A stretch of DNA of 40,344 nucleotides from Planctomycetota bacterium. GTDB lineage: Bacteria > Planctomycetota > UBA1135 > GCA-002686595. This document shows positions 15,639 through 25,061 of the stretch, one piece after another. The stretch spans positions 1 through 40,344 of the forward strand of contig PBIX01000090.1 in the NCBI GenBank assembly GCA_002720975.1, in the 5' to 3' direction. Below the pieces are notes generated by a model. That model was not told the origin of the DNA. It was given only the letters and a program-made list of their open reading frames with translations, and ran no database searches. Each line of letters starts with the position of its first letter. Within the stretch, counting starts at the first letter, position 1. The translations under genes were made by a program, and so were the position numbers.

Positions 15639-16912
15639 TACCACCGGCGCCGCTCCTTGGAGGTGTCGTAGACGGTCCGCCCGTGTTGGATGACCCACTC
15701 CACCGAACTGCGTGGATCGATCGGGTCGCCCGTGGTCACGATCAGATCCGCGTACTTGCCGACCTCGATGCTGCCCTGGTCCGCCTGCAACCCCACGGTC
15801 ATGGCCGGCACGATGGTCAGCCCGCGGATGGCGTCCATATTGGAGTTGTCGAACCCATAGTGCACACCCATCGCCGCCTGCAAGGGCAGCTCCTCTTCAG
15901 GAATGACCGGAGCGTCCGTGTTGAACCCAATGGTTGTATGCCCACGCTCCTGATAGCTGGCAGCAACGCCCAAGATCGCGCCGTCGGTGTCTATGAAACC
16001 CGCAATGGGCGGCTGGATAGCGCGCGGGCCGAGGATGGCATTGACGCCCGCAGCCTGGGCTTGAGGGGCGGCGCGGAAACCATCGAAGGTGCCGTGATCG
16101 ATGAACACGGGCAGACCGAATTCGATGGCCACCATGGTCACCGTCATCAACACCACCTGGTGGATCTGCGTGTGAGTGGAGACCTGCGCCTCGCCCTTGT
16201 ACAGGCTGCGGAAGATATCGAACTGCAGGTCACGCTCAGGCTTCTCACCCGTGCCAGCCTCAAAGGCTGACCAACGCTTGGCATACGCCACACCGCGCCT
16301 GAAGGTGCTGCGCGTGTTGTAGTTCATAAAGGAACGGCGCGGAGTCCAGGGCTGGCTACGCTCGGGGTTACCGGCCTGTGCCAACTTCAACGAACCGGGG
16401 TTGCGGATCAGGTTGGCTTCAAAGCCACGGAATCCCGTTCGTTGCAAGACGCCCTGCCCACCCATGTTGGAGCCAGAGCCGGGAATGGTCAGCACCGACG
16501 TTACCCCCGCGGCCAGTGCCACGCGCATAGCTGGGTTGTCGGGAAGAGCTCCCGCCACGGCTCGCAGGCCGGGGTTGGTCAGGTAAACCGTGTCGTTGAG
16601 GCTGCGCAGGTCCGAGGCCGTGTGGTTGTGGAGGTCCAGGAAACCGGGGCCAACCCAGTGATTCCCCACATCCAGCACCTCGTAGCCCTCGGGGATCTCT
16701 ATTTCACTGCGAGGCCCGACGGCCTCGATGCGAGCACCGGAAATCAGGATCACGCCGTTGTCGAGAACCGACGGCCCTGGCCGCGCGGCGATCAAGATCT
16801 TGCGCGCGAGGATGGCTCGGCCTTTCTCTTCGTCAAGGGCGGAGGACAGACTCCCAAGCCCCAGGAGGCAAAGAGCCAAGCAGGCCACGGTGCGTGTGCT
16901 GGACAAGGTCAT
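15638..16912 (-). CDS. Secreted amidohydrolase with complete metal-ligand set (array gene 8)
   Basis: 424 residues from ATG 16912, only 4 bases after the upstream stop and followed by a signal peptide (VACLALCLLGLGSLSSALD). The open frame extends to 17035 but that part is antisense-free overlap with the previous gene and has no signal. Metal ligands: His95 and His97 in DLHNH, Lys176 in PGSLKLAQ, His247 in VSTHTQ, His273 in IDHGTFD, Asp333 in NTDAP. Residues ~191-260 are nearly identical to the next gene upstream in transcription (four differences over about 70 residues), while codons differ mainly at third positions. Family and role are as for gene 9. Confidence 0.9.
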   Translation of the reverse strand: MTLSSTRTVACLALCLLGLGSLSSALDEEKGRAILARKILIAARPGPSVLDNGVILISGARIEAVGPRSEIEIPEGYEVLDVGNHWVGPGFLDLHNHTASDLRSLNDTVYLTNPGLRAVAGALPDNPAMRVALAAGVTSVLTIPGSGSNMGGQGVLQRTGFRGFEANLIRNPGSLKLAQAGNPERSQPWTPRRSFMNYNTRSTFRRGVAYAKRWSAFEAGTGEKPERDLQFDIFRSLYKGEAQVSTHTQIHQVVLMTVTMVAIEFGLPVFIDHGTFDGFRAAPQAQAAGVNAILGPRAIQPPIAGFIDTDGAILGVAASYQERGHTTIGFNTDAPVIPEEELPLQAAMGVHYGFDNSNMDAIRGLTIVPAMTVGLQADQGSIEVGKYADLIVTTGDPIDPRSSVEWVIQHGRTVYDTSKERRRW

Positions 16913-16916
16913 GGTT

Positions 16917-18221
16917 CTAGAAACGCCGCTCCTGAGTAGCCGTGTTGTAGACCAGACGTCCGGCTTGATAGACGCGCTCCACGGAGCAGCGCGGATCCGT
17001 CGGATCGCCGGTGGAGATGACCAGGTCGGCTTCAAGGCCGGGGTGTACCCGCCCGAGGCGATCGTCCAGGCCCGCCGCCTCAGCGGGAACCGAGGTCACA
17101 CCACGCACGCCATAGGGCTCGGAGTTGTCGACTCCGTAACGCACACCCATGGACGCCTGCAACCCGAGCTCTTCCTGGGCGATCCCGCGCCCCAGTGGAC
17201 CGACGCAGTCCGTGTTGAACCCGACCCGTTGGTGTCCGAGCTTCTGATACTGGGCCGCCACACCGAAGATGGCTCCGTCCTGATCGTAGGAGGCAAACCC
17301 CGGGGAGTTCATTCCGTTGGTGATCGCGCGGGGACCGAGGATGGCCGCCACACCAAGCTCCTGGGCCTTGGCCGCCGCTCGCCATCCATCAAAGGTGCCG
17401 TGGTCGATGTAGACCGGTAGCTTGAAGTTCTCAGCCACCATGGTCAGGGTCATCAGGACGACCTGATAGATCTGGGTGTGGGTCGAGACCTGAGCCTCGC
17501 CCTTGTACAAGCTGCGGAAGATGTCGAACTGCAGATCGCGCTCGGGCTTCTCCCCCGTCCCCGCCTCGAAGGCCGCCCAGCGCTTGGCATACGCCACCCC
17601 GCGCCGGAAGGTGCTACGCGTGTTGTAGTTCATGAATGAGCGACGCGGGTTCCAGGGGGCTCGCCGCTCGGGGTTGCCCGCTTGGGCCAACTTCAGAGAA
17701 CCAGGATCTCTGATCAGCGCGTCTTCGAACGCGCGGGGTGCTGTTCGCAACAAGACACCCTGGCCTCCCATGTTCGTTGCCGAGCCAGGAATGTGAAGCA
17801 CCGAGGTGACGCCTCCCGCCACCGCGTTGAGCAGGTTTGTGTTGCCCGGAATGATCCCGACAGAGGCGCGCATGCCGGGATTTGTGAGGTAGGCCGACTC
17901 CGATAGATCCTGCATACCCATCGCCACGTGACAGTGCAGGTCGATCATCCCCGGCGTGATCCACAGATCTCCCAGGTCTTCAACGCGATAGCCATCGGGT
18001 ATGGCTACGTCGGTCCGGGGACCCACAGCTTCGATCAGGCCGCCGCGGATGACCACGGCGCCGTTGTTGATGACGCCGTCACCTTCAAATGAGCCCGTGA
18101 CCACCTTACGGGCGAGCAGCACGAGACCCTGCTCGCCGGGGGTTTCCAGGGCAGGTGCCGAGGTGACGGTCAGGGCCGCCACGAAGCTCGCAACGGCCAG
18201 AATGCGGGAAGAACTCACCAT
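16917..18221 (-). CDS. Secreted amidohydrolase with complete metal-ligand set (array gene 7)
   Basis: 434 residues from ATG 18221, overlapping the upstream stop by 7 bases, with a clear signal peptide (ILAVASFVAALTVTSAPA). Ligands: His96 and His98 in DLHCH, Lys177 in PGSLKLAQ, His248 in VSTHTQ, His274 in IDHGTFD, Asp338 in FNTDCV. The strand-8 loop differs from its three sisters: NTDCVGPLGRG replaces NTDAPV(V/I)P, followed by QEELGLQASMGVRYG. Loop changes next to the catalytic Asp suggest altered substrate preference within the duplicated set. Confidence 0.9.
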   Translation of the reverse strand: MVSSSRILAVASFVAALTVTSAPALETPGEQGLVLLARKVVTGSFEGDGVINNGAVVIRGGLIEAVGPRTDVAIPDGYRVEDLGDLWITPGMIDLHCHVAMGMQDLSESAYLTNPGMRASVGIIPGNTNLLNAVAGGVTSVLHIPGSATNMGGQGVLLRTAPRAFEDALIRDPGSLKLAQAGNPERRAPWNPRRSFMNYNTRSTFRRGVAYAKRWAAFEAGTGEKPERDLQFDIFRSLYKGEAQVSTHTQIYQVVLMTLTMVAENFKLPVYIDHGTFDGWRAAAKAQELGVAAILGPRAITNGMNSPGFASYDQDGAIFGVAAQYQKLGHQRVGFNTDCVGPLGRGIAQEELGLQASMGVRYGVDNSEPYGVRGVTSVPAEAAGLDDRLGRVHPGLEADLVISTGDPTDPRCSVERVYQAGRLVYNTATQERRF

Positions 18222-19525
18222 CGACGTGTCTCCTGTTCAATGTCGTACACCCGTTGCCCCTCGATCAGGACAATGGAAACCGTAGTGCGCGGATCGGCCG
18301 GGTCGCCACTGGTGATTATCAGGTCAGCGTCCTTACCGACCTCAATACTCCCCACGCGATCGTCAATCCCAGCCGCCACAGCCGGGACAATGGTCAGGCC
18401 GCGTACGTGCTGAGTACGTGACGTGTCAAAGCCGTAGCGCACGGCCATGGCCGCCTGCAGGGGGAGCTCCTCCTCGGGCACGACCGGTGAATCCGTGTTG
18501 AAGCCGATCAACTTGTGGCCAGCTTTTTGGTACTCGGCGGCCATGCCCAGGATCGCACCGTCGGTGTCGTTCTCCACCATCATGTTCTCCCGGTACTCAA
18601 TCCAGTTGTGTGGCACGACACCACGTGGGCCCAGAATCGCGGGAACGCCCTTCTCCTGGGCCCTGCCGGCAGCCTTGTAGCCGTCAAAGGAGCCGTGGTC
18701 AATGTAGACATCGAGCCCAAACTCCTCGCGGATCATGGTGATTGTCATCAGGACAACTTGGTAGATCTGCGTGTGCGTAGAGACCTGAGTTGAACGATCG
18801 AGCAGTGAGCAGAAGACCTCCCACTGAACGTCCTTGGCGCGTCCTGAGCCATCCTTCTCCAGGCGCTGGCGTGCATAGGCCAACCCACGGCGGAAAGTGT
18901 TGCGAGTGTTGTAGTTCATGAACGCACGCCCCACTCCCACCGTCCAACTCTCGGGATTGCCCGCCTGAGCAAGCTTGAGTGATCCGGGATTGCGGATCTC
19001 CATCTGCTCGTAGGTGGAAAAGCCCGTCTTCAAGAGCACGCCCTGCCCACCCACATTGGTTCCCGACCCGGGAATGTAGAGCACGCTCGTCACCCCGGCC
19101 GCGAGCCCCACGCCCAGATGTTTGTTGCCCGGGTCCACCGAGGTCGACGCTCGGAGGCCCGGGTTCGTCAGATAGACCATGTCATTGACGTCGTTTGTGA
19201 AGAACGAACGTCCGCCCACGTGGCAGTGCAGGTCGATGATCCCGGGAGCCACCCAACGCGCACCCACATCGAGAACGTCGTAGCCGCTGGGGACAGGCGT
19301 GTCCGCCTGGAGCCCCACGTGCTCGATCCTTCCTTCGCGCACCAGGATGATCGCGTCGTCGATGGCCTGGGTCCCTTCCAGGGGAACGGCCAGAGCCTTG
19401 GCGGTCAGGATCGCCAGGCCTCGATCTGCACTTTCCCCCCACTGCCCGGTCGCAACCGGAGTGGTGGCGCCGACGCACAGGGCGCAGGCTCCCAGGGCGG
19501 AGAAGGTACGTAAGGTCCGAATCAC
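18215..19525 (-). CDS. Secreted amidohydrolase with complete metal-ligand set (array gene 6)
   Basis: 436 residues. The start codon is GTG at 19525, one base after the preceding stop; the product opens with a signal-like N-terminus (FSALGACALCVGATTPVATGQ). Ligands: His100 and His102 in DLHCH, Lys184 in PGSLKLAQ, His251 in VSTHTQ, His277 in IDHGSFD, Asp345 in FNTDSP. It shares with genes 7-9 the GxNxGGQGxLxxT loop, the MNYNTR block (MNHHLR in gene 9) and an RRW/RRF terminus, so these four form one paralogous subfamily. It differs in having a shorter, more basic loop before strand 5 (LEKDGSGRAKDVQWEVF). Confidence 0.9.
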   Translation of the reverse strand: MIRTLRTFSALGACALCVGATTPVATGQWGESADRGLAILTAKALAVPLEGTQAIDDAIILVREGRIEHVGLQADTPVPSGYDVLDVGARWVAPGIIDLHCHVGGRSFFTNDVNDMVYLTNPGLRASTSVDPGNKHLGVGLAAGVTSVLYIPGSGTNVGGQGVLLKTGFSTYEQMEIRNPGSLKLAQAGNPESWTVGVGRAFMNYNTRNTFRRGLAYARQRLEKDGSGRAKDVQWEVFCSLLDRSTQVSTHTQIYQVVLMTITMIREEFGLDVYIDHGSFDGYKAAGRAQEKGVPAILGPRGVVPHNWIEYRENMMVENDTDGAILGMAAEYQKAGHKLIGFNTDSPVVPEEELPLQAAMAVRYGFDTSRTQHVRGLTIVPAVAAGIDDRVGSIEVGKDADLIITSGDPADPRTTVSIVLIEGQRVYDIEQETRRW

Positions 19526-19526
19526 C

Positions 19527-22268
19527 TCAGCGGATCTCCTCGCCGTTGACCCAGACGCGCTGGATGGTGGAGCTCACGTCCAGGGGGCTGCCGTCTAGCA
19601 ACAGCACGTCCGCGTCGTAACCTGAGCGCAGGAAACCGATCCGATCGTCCAGGGCAAACATGCGCGCAGCATCGCTGGTGAGTGAGCGCAAGGCCGCCGT
19701 GGGGCTCATGCCGCCCGCTACAAAACCAGCGACGCGCTGGGGCAGGGCTGCGGCACCCTGCTCCGCCTGGCTGGCGAAAGCGATGGGAATGCCCGCTTGC
19801 GAGAGGCCGGCCACATTGGTGCCCGTCACGATGCCCGCAACGCGTCCCTGGATCTGGCTCGCCACCTTGATGGCGTTCCTCGCTCCCCAGAGGATCGGCT
19901 TGATCCCGTGCGCTTCGAAGGCGGCGATACACGCGAGGATGTCGTCCTCCCTATCCACCGCAACAACCACCGCGCCCTTGCCTAGCATGGCCTGCCTGAT
20001 GGGCTCCAGGTTGCGGTCGATGCCCGGGGACTTGGGCTTTCCCTTGGGGGTGGGAACGGATGCGGGCTTGCTCTCTTCAGCTCGCTGGGCCACGGGGTAC
20101 ACGTCCGAGACCTGCTCAAGCGTGGCCTCGGCTTCGGCTCCGTCCAAGGTTGCCTTGCCGGTCAGAGCCTTGTCCTCCAACTGCAAGTCAAAGGTCACAA
20201 CCCCAAGACTTGAGAGCCCGCGCAGGGTCACGTGGTACTCGTCGCGTGCGCCCTCCAGGGATATCAGTTCGTCAATCCCATCGGCACGCAAGGTGCCCTC
20301 CAGGTTGAGGTCCCGCTCAAGGAGACGAATGCGAATGTCGTGCTGGCCGTCTTCACTCTTGGCGGCACCCCTCCACTCGCCCGTGACCGGGCGGGCTGGG
20401 GCCTTCTCGCCCTTCTTCTTTTTGGGCTCCTCCTTGGAGTCCTTTTCTTCTTCAGCGCCTTCTTCCTCCTCGTCCTCGTCCTTGGCTTCTTCTGGGGCCG
20501 GGGGTGTCCACTTGGCGATGGCCGCCTCGTACTCCTCCCACTTCTTCTTGTACTCAGCCGCCTTGCCCAGTGTGGATCGAACGGCCTTGCCGGCCTCCGT
20601 GCGTGATGAGTGGTTCCAGTTCAGGCGCATACAGGCCGCGGGTGAGACCACCATGCGCTCGAGGTCCTCGCCCGCAGGCTTGTAGGCCATCGTGGTCGAA
20701 GGAGAAGTAGCCGTCTTGGCGCCCATGTTCACCGTCGTGATGCCTGCCTTGGCCACACGCCGGTCCAGTTCGTCACCTGTTTCAAGGATGCGGCGCAGAT
20801 CAAATTTCGGGTCGAAGCGCGCCTTCGACCCTTCCGTGCCCAGGTAACCAAGCACGTCGATCATGCCGGGCATGGCTGCCACACCGCGCACAACCGTTGC
20901 ACCACGTGGGTGAGCCACGACGGTACCGATCTCAGCTACACGTCCATTGTTCATGAGCAGTTGGCCTGGCCGCAGAACGTGGCCATCGCCCAGGTGCAAT
21001 TCCTCGACTTCGAGGACGGTGGCGACGTCTGACTTGGGCTTGTGAGCCAACTCCCCCGAGACCCACGTGGCGATCACAGAAGAGGTGGCCTGCATGGGGT
21101 CGCCATTGAACACGGCGAAGTCGGCATCCTTGCCGGCCGAGAGGCTCCCAACACGATCGGCAACACCCAGCACCTCGGCCGGGGTCAACGTCACGGACCG
21201 CAGAGCCTGCTCTGCACTCATGCCGCCCTTGCGCGCCATTGCGGCGGCCGCGCGCACATCCACCCCGTTGCGTGCAACGATGGCCACCGGCACACCGGCC
21301 AGGACCAGACGCGAGATGGAGCCGGGATCCGGCCATGTCGAGTCCGGGCCCGCACCGAAGTCCGTACCCGATCGGCCCTGGGGCCCAGCGATAACCGCCA
21401 CGCCCGCAGCCGCCACGACTTCGGGCTTCTCTGCGGCACCGTAGTCCGAATCCAACACAAGGGGCAGCTCACTCTTGCCGAAGAACTCGAGTAGCGCGCA
21501 CACCTCGCTCAACGACCCCGCGCCCATGCGCCAAGGAGTCTTGCTGGCCATCAGGGCTTTGAGCGCCGGGCCGGCTTCCTTGCCGTACTCTGCGGCCAGG
21601 GCGGCGTCGCTCAAGGTCAGTAGCTCCTCAAGGGCTACGATGGCTCCCATGGTGCTGCGGGGTAGCTGAGGTTGTTCCACACCGAGGCCCACGTCCACGG
21701 TGGCGGGTACGGGAATCTCCCAGTAGCCGGGTGTGCGGCGCGCCTCGGCCGCAATCGATCCGTGCAGACAGGCGCTGGCAGAGATCAGGCGGCTCTGCCC
21801 GCCCTCCTCGCCGTAGGTCTTGACCACCGCACCCTGGCCGGCGATGAGACGCCCCCGGGCCGGGGCCAGGTAGACGCTGGTAACGCCAACACCCAGAGCG
21901 GACTTCAGATTCGAGTAGGGGTCAAAATGATCGGACGCACGCAGGGTCGGTGAAGCCGTTCGCTCGGCGGCGATGGAGGATCCATAGCCCGAGTCCGCGG
22001 ACACCAGCCCAGGGGTGAGCACGGCGTCGGGGCCGTAGTCCACCACGCGCACGCCGCGCGGGATGCTCAGGTCCTCGCCGACGGCGACGATGCGACCGTC
22101 GCGAACCAACACGGTGCCGTTCTCTAGCACGGCTCCGTCTTCAACGAGGTAGATCCGCCCTGCCTGGATGGCCACATCCTGGCCCGATGAGGCCGTGGGA
22201 GCGAGAAGTGCCGCTCCGGATGCGACCCCAGCGAGGGCCAGGGAGCTGATGGAGAACAGGGGGTTCAT
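19527..22268 (-). CDS. Tandem double amidohydrolase-fold protein without metal ligands, with charged and beta-rich insertions (array gene 5)
   Basis: 913 residues with a signal peptide (LALAGVASGAALLAPTASSGQ). Module 1 spans ~30-410 and module 2 ~415-913. Each has the N-terminal sandwich (ENGTVLVRDGRIVAVGEDL; NNGRVAEIGTVV) and the C-terminal closure (DRVGSLSAGKDADFAVFNGD; DDRIGFLRSGYDADVLLLDGS). Neither has HxH: residues 92/94 are Asp/Gly (LVSADSG) and 473/475 are Leu/Tyr (MIDVLGY). Module 2 is interrupted at ~570-625 by a helical, then Glu/Lys-rich low-complexity segment, followed at ~628-720 by a small beta-rich domain starting VTGEWRGAAKSEDGQHDI. Likely a structural or binding protein. It begins one base inside the previous stop (TGATG). 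Confidence 0.87.
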   Translation of the reverse strand: MNPLFSISSLALAGVASGAALLAPTASSGQDVAIQAGRIYLVEDGAVLENGTVLVRDGRIVAVGEDLSIPRGVRVVDYGPDAVLTPGLVSADSGYGSSIAAERTASPTLRASDHFDPYSNLKSALGVGVTSVYLAPARGRLIAGQGAVVKTYGEEGGQSRLISASACLHGSIAAEARRTPGYWEIPVPATVDVGLGVEQPQLPRSTMGAIVALEELLTLSDAALAAEYGKEAGPALKALMASKTPWRMGAGSLSEVCALLEFFGKSELPLVLDSDYGAAEKPEVVAAAGVAVIAGPQGRSGTDFGAGPDSTWPDPGSISRLVLAGVPVAIVARNGVDVRAAAAMARKGGMSAEQALRSVTLTPAEVLGVADRVGSLSAGKDADFAVFNGDPMQATSSVIATWVSGELAHKPKSDVATVLEVEELHLGDGHVLRPGQLLMNNGRVAEIGTVVAHPRGATVVRGVAAMPGMIDVLGYLGTEGSKARFDPKFDLRRILETGDELDRRVAKAGITTVNMGAKTATSPSTTMAYKPAGEDLERMVVSPAACMRLNWNHSSRTEAGKAVRSTLGKAAEYKKKWEEYEAAIAKWTPPAPEEAKDEDEEEEGAEEEKDSKEEPKKKKGEKAPARPVTGEWRGAAKSEDGQHDIRIRLLERDLNLEGTLRADGIDELISLEGARDEYHVTLRGLSSLGVVTFDLQLEDKALTGKATLDGAEAEATLEQVSDVYPVAQRAEESKPASVPTPKGKPKSPGIDRNLEPIRQAMLGKGAVVVAVDREDDILACIAAFEAHGIKPILWGARNAIKVASQIQGRVAGIVTGTNVAGLSQAGIPIAFASQAEQGAAALPQRVAGFVAGGMSPTAALRSLTSDAARMFALDDRIGFLRSGYDADVLLLDGSPLDVSSTIQRVWVNGEEIR

Positions 22269-23728
22269 CAGCGACTCCCTCCCTCGTCGCCAGCCTTCTT
22301 GCGGGTGTCTTCCTCCACCTCCGGCTCTTCGGCGTGGGACTCGGTGCCCTCCGGCACAACGCCCTCAAGGAGGTGCTGGGTACGGATATCCGTGGAGCGG
22401 TCATAGACGAGGTTGCCGTCGATCACGACATACTCGACAAAAGAGGTCACCGACAGGGGATCACCTGATGTGAGCAACACGTTGCCGGCAGCCCCCGGGC
22501 AGAGGCAGCCAACCTTCCCTTCAAGCCCCAACATGCTCGCCGGGGTCGCTGTGATCGCTGCCAGGGCCTCAGCCCGGGTGAATCCGTGGGCCATGCACAT
22601 CGCGGCCTGGAACCAAAGGGACTCGGTGGAGGAGTTGCGCGAAGAGAGGGCGAACGGGATGCCCTTGTCCTTGAAGACACCGGGGATGAACACCTCTTCT
22701 TCCTCCTCCGTCTTGGGGTCGGTTTCAGTGCGCACCAGGGTCGAGTCCAGAACAACGGAGACGCCCGCTTCCGCGATCAGGTCCGCGGCTTTCCAGCAGG
22801 AATCGTCGAGAACCAAGACCGTGCGCCCCAGGAACCCGTTGTCGCGGGCGATCTCGAGAGCCAGGCGCACGTCCATGGGAGCACCGCAGTAGATCCATGC
22901 GGGAATCCGTCCCTCGACCAGGTCGAGTAGGGGTTCCTGCTTCTCATCCACCTCGCCGCGCGGGACGAGCTCGAGGCCCTCCACGGTCCAGCCCTTGCTC
23001 ATCATCGCCCGGCCTTTGCCCCGCTCTCCGGAGAGATCGCGTCCCTGGTAGAGGGCCTCGCGACGGGAGTAGTCGTTGCCACTGCGTTTCTGCTGCACGA
23101 GATCTTCAAGGTGCGTGCGCAGCCCCGTAAAGGTCGCCCTCAAGGTCTGCGCCTGGGTGGCGCGGGACATGCCGCTCTTGGGTGCCGCGCTGATCTTCAA
23201 ACCGGACCGCGGGCGCACGAGCATCTCCTCCACCGTCATCCCGCGGGGTTTGACCACCATACCCACGGCCCCGATGATGCACGCATTGCCCTGTTGGACG
23301 TTTATCGTGGTGACACCTGAACGCAGGCAGTCCTCAAAGTAGAAGGCAACCGGGTCGATGGAGTCGCGGACGTTCAGGAACGGCGCGACAGCCACGGACT
23401 CGTTGGGGCGGTCCATGCCGGAGGAGGTGTGGGCCTCAACGAATCCGGGGTAGGCCTCCAGGTGAGGCACGTCAAGCACCTCCGCATCCCATGGGATCTT
23501 GACGTCATCGGCGCTGCCGACCGCTGTGATGCGACCGCCCTCGATCACGATCACCCCGTTGGTAATGGCGTCGCCGGCAAGAGTGTGGACGGTTCCGGCC
23601 CGGACCGCGTACTTCTCACCCGCTTCCGCCTGGGCAGAGAGCAGGAAGCTGCATCCGAGGAGGCCCAGGGTGAGGGCCAGGTGGGTTTTGGCGATCCGTT
23701 GAAGGAGGCTTGTTGATTGCTGGATCAT
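22268..23728 (-). CDS. Secreted amidohydrolase-fold protein with degraded metal site (array gene 4)
   Basis: 486 residues. The N-terminal export signal (LALTLGLLGCSFLLSAQAEA) contains LLGC, so a lipoprotein is possible, although the hydrophobic run continues past the Cys. The usual sandwich (TNGVIVIEGGRITAVG) leads to YPGFVEAHTSSG, in which the first His (100) is kept and the second is Ser102. A Lys in SGLKIS (178) matches the position of the carbamylated Lys in genes 6-9. The strand-8 Asp is replaced (FALSSRNSSTES against GFNTDAPVVPEE), and the two barrel His are not evident. The acidic C-terminal tail (EEPEVEEDTRKKAGDEGG) is similar in character to that of gene 11. Confidence 0.86.
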   Translation of the reverse strand: MIQQSTSLLQRIAKTHLALTLGLLGCSFLLSAQAEAGEKYAVRAGTVHTLAGDAITNGVIVIEGGRITAVGSADDVKIPWDAEVLDVPHLEAYPGFVEAHTSSGMDRPNESVAVAPFLNVRDSIDPVAFYFEDCLRSGVTTINVQQGNACIIGAVGMVVKPRGMTVEEMLVRPRSGLKISAAPKSGMSRATQAQTLRATFTGLRTHLEDLVQQKRSGNDYSRREALYQGRDLSGERGKGRAMMSKGWTVEGLELVPRGEVDEKQEPLLDLVEGRIPAWIYCGAPMDVRLALEIARDNGFLGRTVLVLDDSCWKAADLIAEAGVSVVLDSTLVRTETDPKTEEEEEVFIPGVFKDKGIPFALSSRNSSTESLWFQAAMCMAHGFTRAEALAAITATPASMLGLEGKVGCLCPGAAGNVLLTSGDPLSVTSFVEYVVIDGNLVYDRSTDIRTQHLLEGVVPEGTESHAEEPEVEEDTRKKAGDEGGSR

Positions 23729-23789
23729 CGCGAGGGGGTGGTTTTGGGTTTCGACAAGAGGAAGGTGTTCTTTGAAATGAGAGGGTCTG

Positions 23790-25061
23790 TCAGCGCGGGT
23801 TGACGACGACGGTGCCGTCGATCACAACGCCCGTGACGCGCGAGGTCGCCGCGAAAGGACGGCCATTCCAGAGGGCTAGGTCCGCGTCCATTCCCTCGGC
23901 AACGGTGCCCAGGCGGTCGGACAAGCCGAGCACTGCAGCGGGTGCCGTGGTAACTGCGGCAAGGGCCTGGTCAAAGCTCAGCCCCCCTCGCATGGCAAAC
24001 CCGGCCTGATGGCCGAGGGTTGCCGGGCCAGGGCCGGCACCGTGAGCGGAGAGGCATACGGTCAAGCCCTGCTCGACCAGCTGGTTGGCCGTATTCCAGG
24101 CGAGGAAAGCGCCGTCGGAACCGATGCGCCCGCCCGCCGTATGGGGAGGCAGAACCACGATTGTGGAGTTGCGCACCAGCATGGCGGGCTCTTTCCAGGC
24201 CTCCGCTCCGGCATCAATGACCAGATCGAGGTCGCCGAAACCCTCGCGCTGCATCTCTTCGTCGAGATAGACAGCCGTGCGAATGTCCTGGGTCGTCCAG
24301 GCCTGGATCATCACGGTGCGCTTGCCGGCCAGGGCCTCGCGCAGGTCCTCTGCGCCAGGAAAGTCCATCTCAGGCAAACGCTTTGCTGCCACCGCATCGA
24401 AGAAAGCCTTGCGCCACTCCCACTCGACACCCATTCGGGTCGTGGGTCGGCGGGAGTAGAAGTCCGTCGGACGCCCAAAGGCCGCATGGTTCGCCGCCGA
24501 AGGTTCAGATCCGATGGCCCCGCGCAAGATGGGGCGAGCCTTCAATCGGCGCGCCTCCACCTCCATGGGTCCGTGGGTCTTGAGTGCCACGCCCCGGCCA
24601 CCGATGACGTTGCGGTCCAGTGGGTTGACCAGGATCGTGGTCACCCCGGTGCGCGCCAGACGGGCAAACCGCTTGTCGTACAAGTTGACCGAACCGGCTA
24701 CATCAAGGTGAGGCTGCACCTCTGTGGATTGCTCAACGGAGTTGAAGTTGGAGTGCAGGCGAGCCGAGAGATCGATCATTCCGGCGGTGATCGCCTTGAC
24801 CTGCGGTACACCCTCGGGTGCGCTGCGCCCCGGGCGCAAGCTGGAGATCTTGCCCTCGCGCACCTCGATCAAGGCGTTCTTCAGAATCTCGCCCGTACCG
24901 GTGTAGACCCGCTCGGCATGCAAGCGCAGGTCCGCCGGGGGCGCAGCGGCCGGCTGAGCCTTGGGAGCTTCAGGCTCCTGGGGCTCTGCCCCGGGCGCGT
25001 CCTGAAGGGGCGGCGCGCAGAGAGTCAGGCAGGCCGCGTGCAGGAAAGGGGTCCAGATCAT
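23790..25061 (-). CDS. Secreted amidohydrolase-fold protein without HxH (array gene 3)
   Basis: 423 residues. The start ATG overlaps the upstream stop (ATGA, 4 bases). A short hydrophobic N-terminus (WTPFLHAACLTLCAPP) is followed by a Pro/Ala/Glu-rich linker (~20-42). Fold signatures are RVYTGTGEILKNALIEVREGKI and LSDRLGTVAEGMDADLALWNGRP. After TAG, MIDLSAR puts Ser99 and Arg101 where the metal His should be. The strand-8 region reads CLSAHGAGPGP, with no NTD. A 61-base gap to the next gene is the largest in the array and holds no clear hairpin. Predicted non-catalytic. Confidence 0.84.
   Translation of the reverse strand: MIWTPFLHAACLTLCAPPLQDAPGAEPQEPEAPKAQPAAAPPADLRLHAERVYTGTGEILKNALIEVREGKISSLRPGRSAPEGVPQVKAITAGMIDLSARLHSNFNSVEQSTEVQPHLDVAGSVNLYDKRFARLARTGVTTILVNPLDRNVIGGRGVALKTHGPMEVEARRLKARPILRGAIGSEPSAANHAAFGRPTDFYSRRPTTRMGVEWEWRKAFFDAVAAKRLPEMDFPGAEDLREALAGKRTVMIQAWTTQDIRTAVYLDEEMQREGFGDLDLVIDAGAEAWKEPAMLVRNSTIVVLPPHTAGGRIGSDGAFLAWNTANQLVEQGLTVCLSAHGAGPGPATLGHQAGFAMRGGLSFDQALAAVTTAPAAVLGLSDRLGTVAEGMDADLALWNGRPFAATSRVTGVVIDGTVVVNPR

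Noticed and set aside
14394-19525. Possible recent tandem duplication or repeat-driven assembly artefact in the four active paralogues
   Set aside because: The DNA copies differ throughout, mostly at third codon positions, and signal peptides and loops differ, so they are real, old paralogues.
19660-20685. A 341-codon plus-strand open frame
   Set aside because: It is antisense to the 913-residue double amidohydrolase, Ser/Arg/Pro-rich and without family signatures; high GC makes such shadows common.
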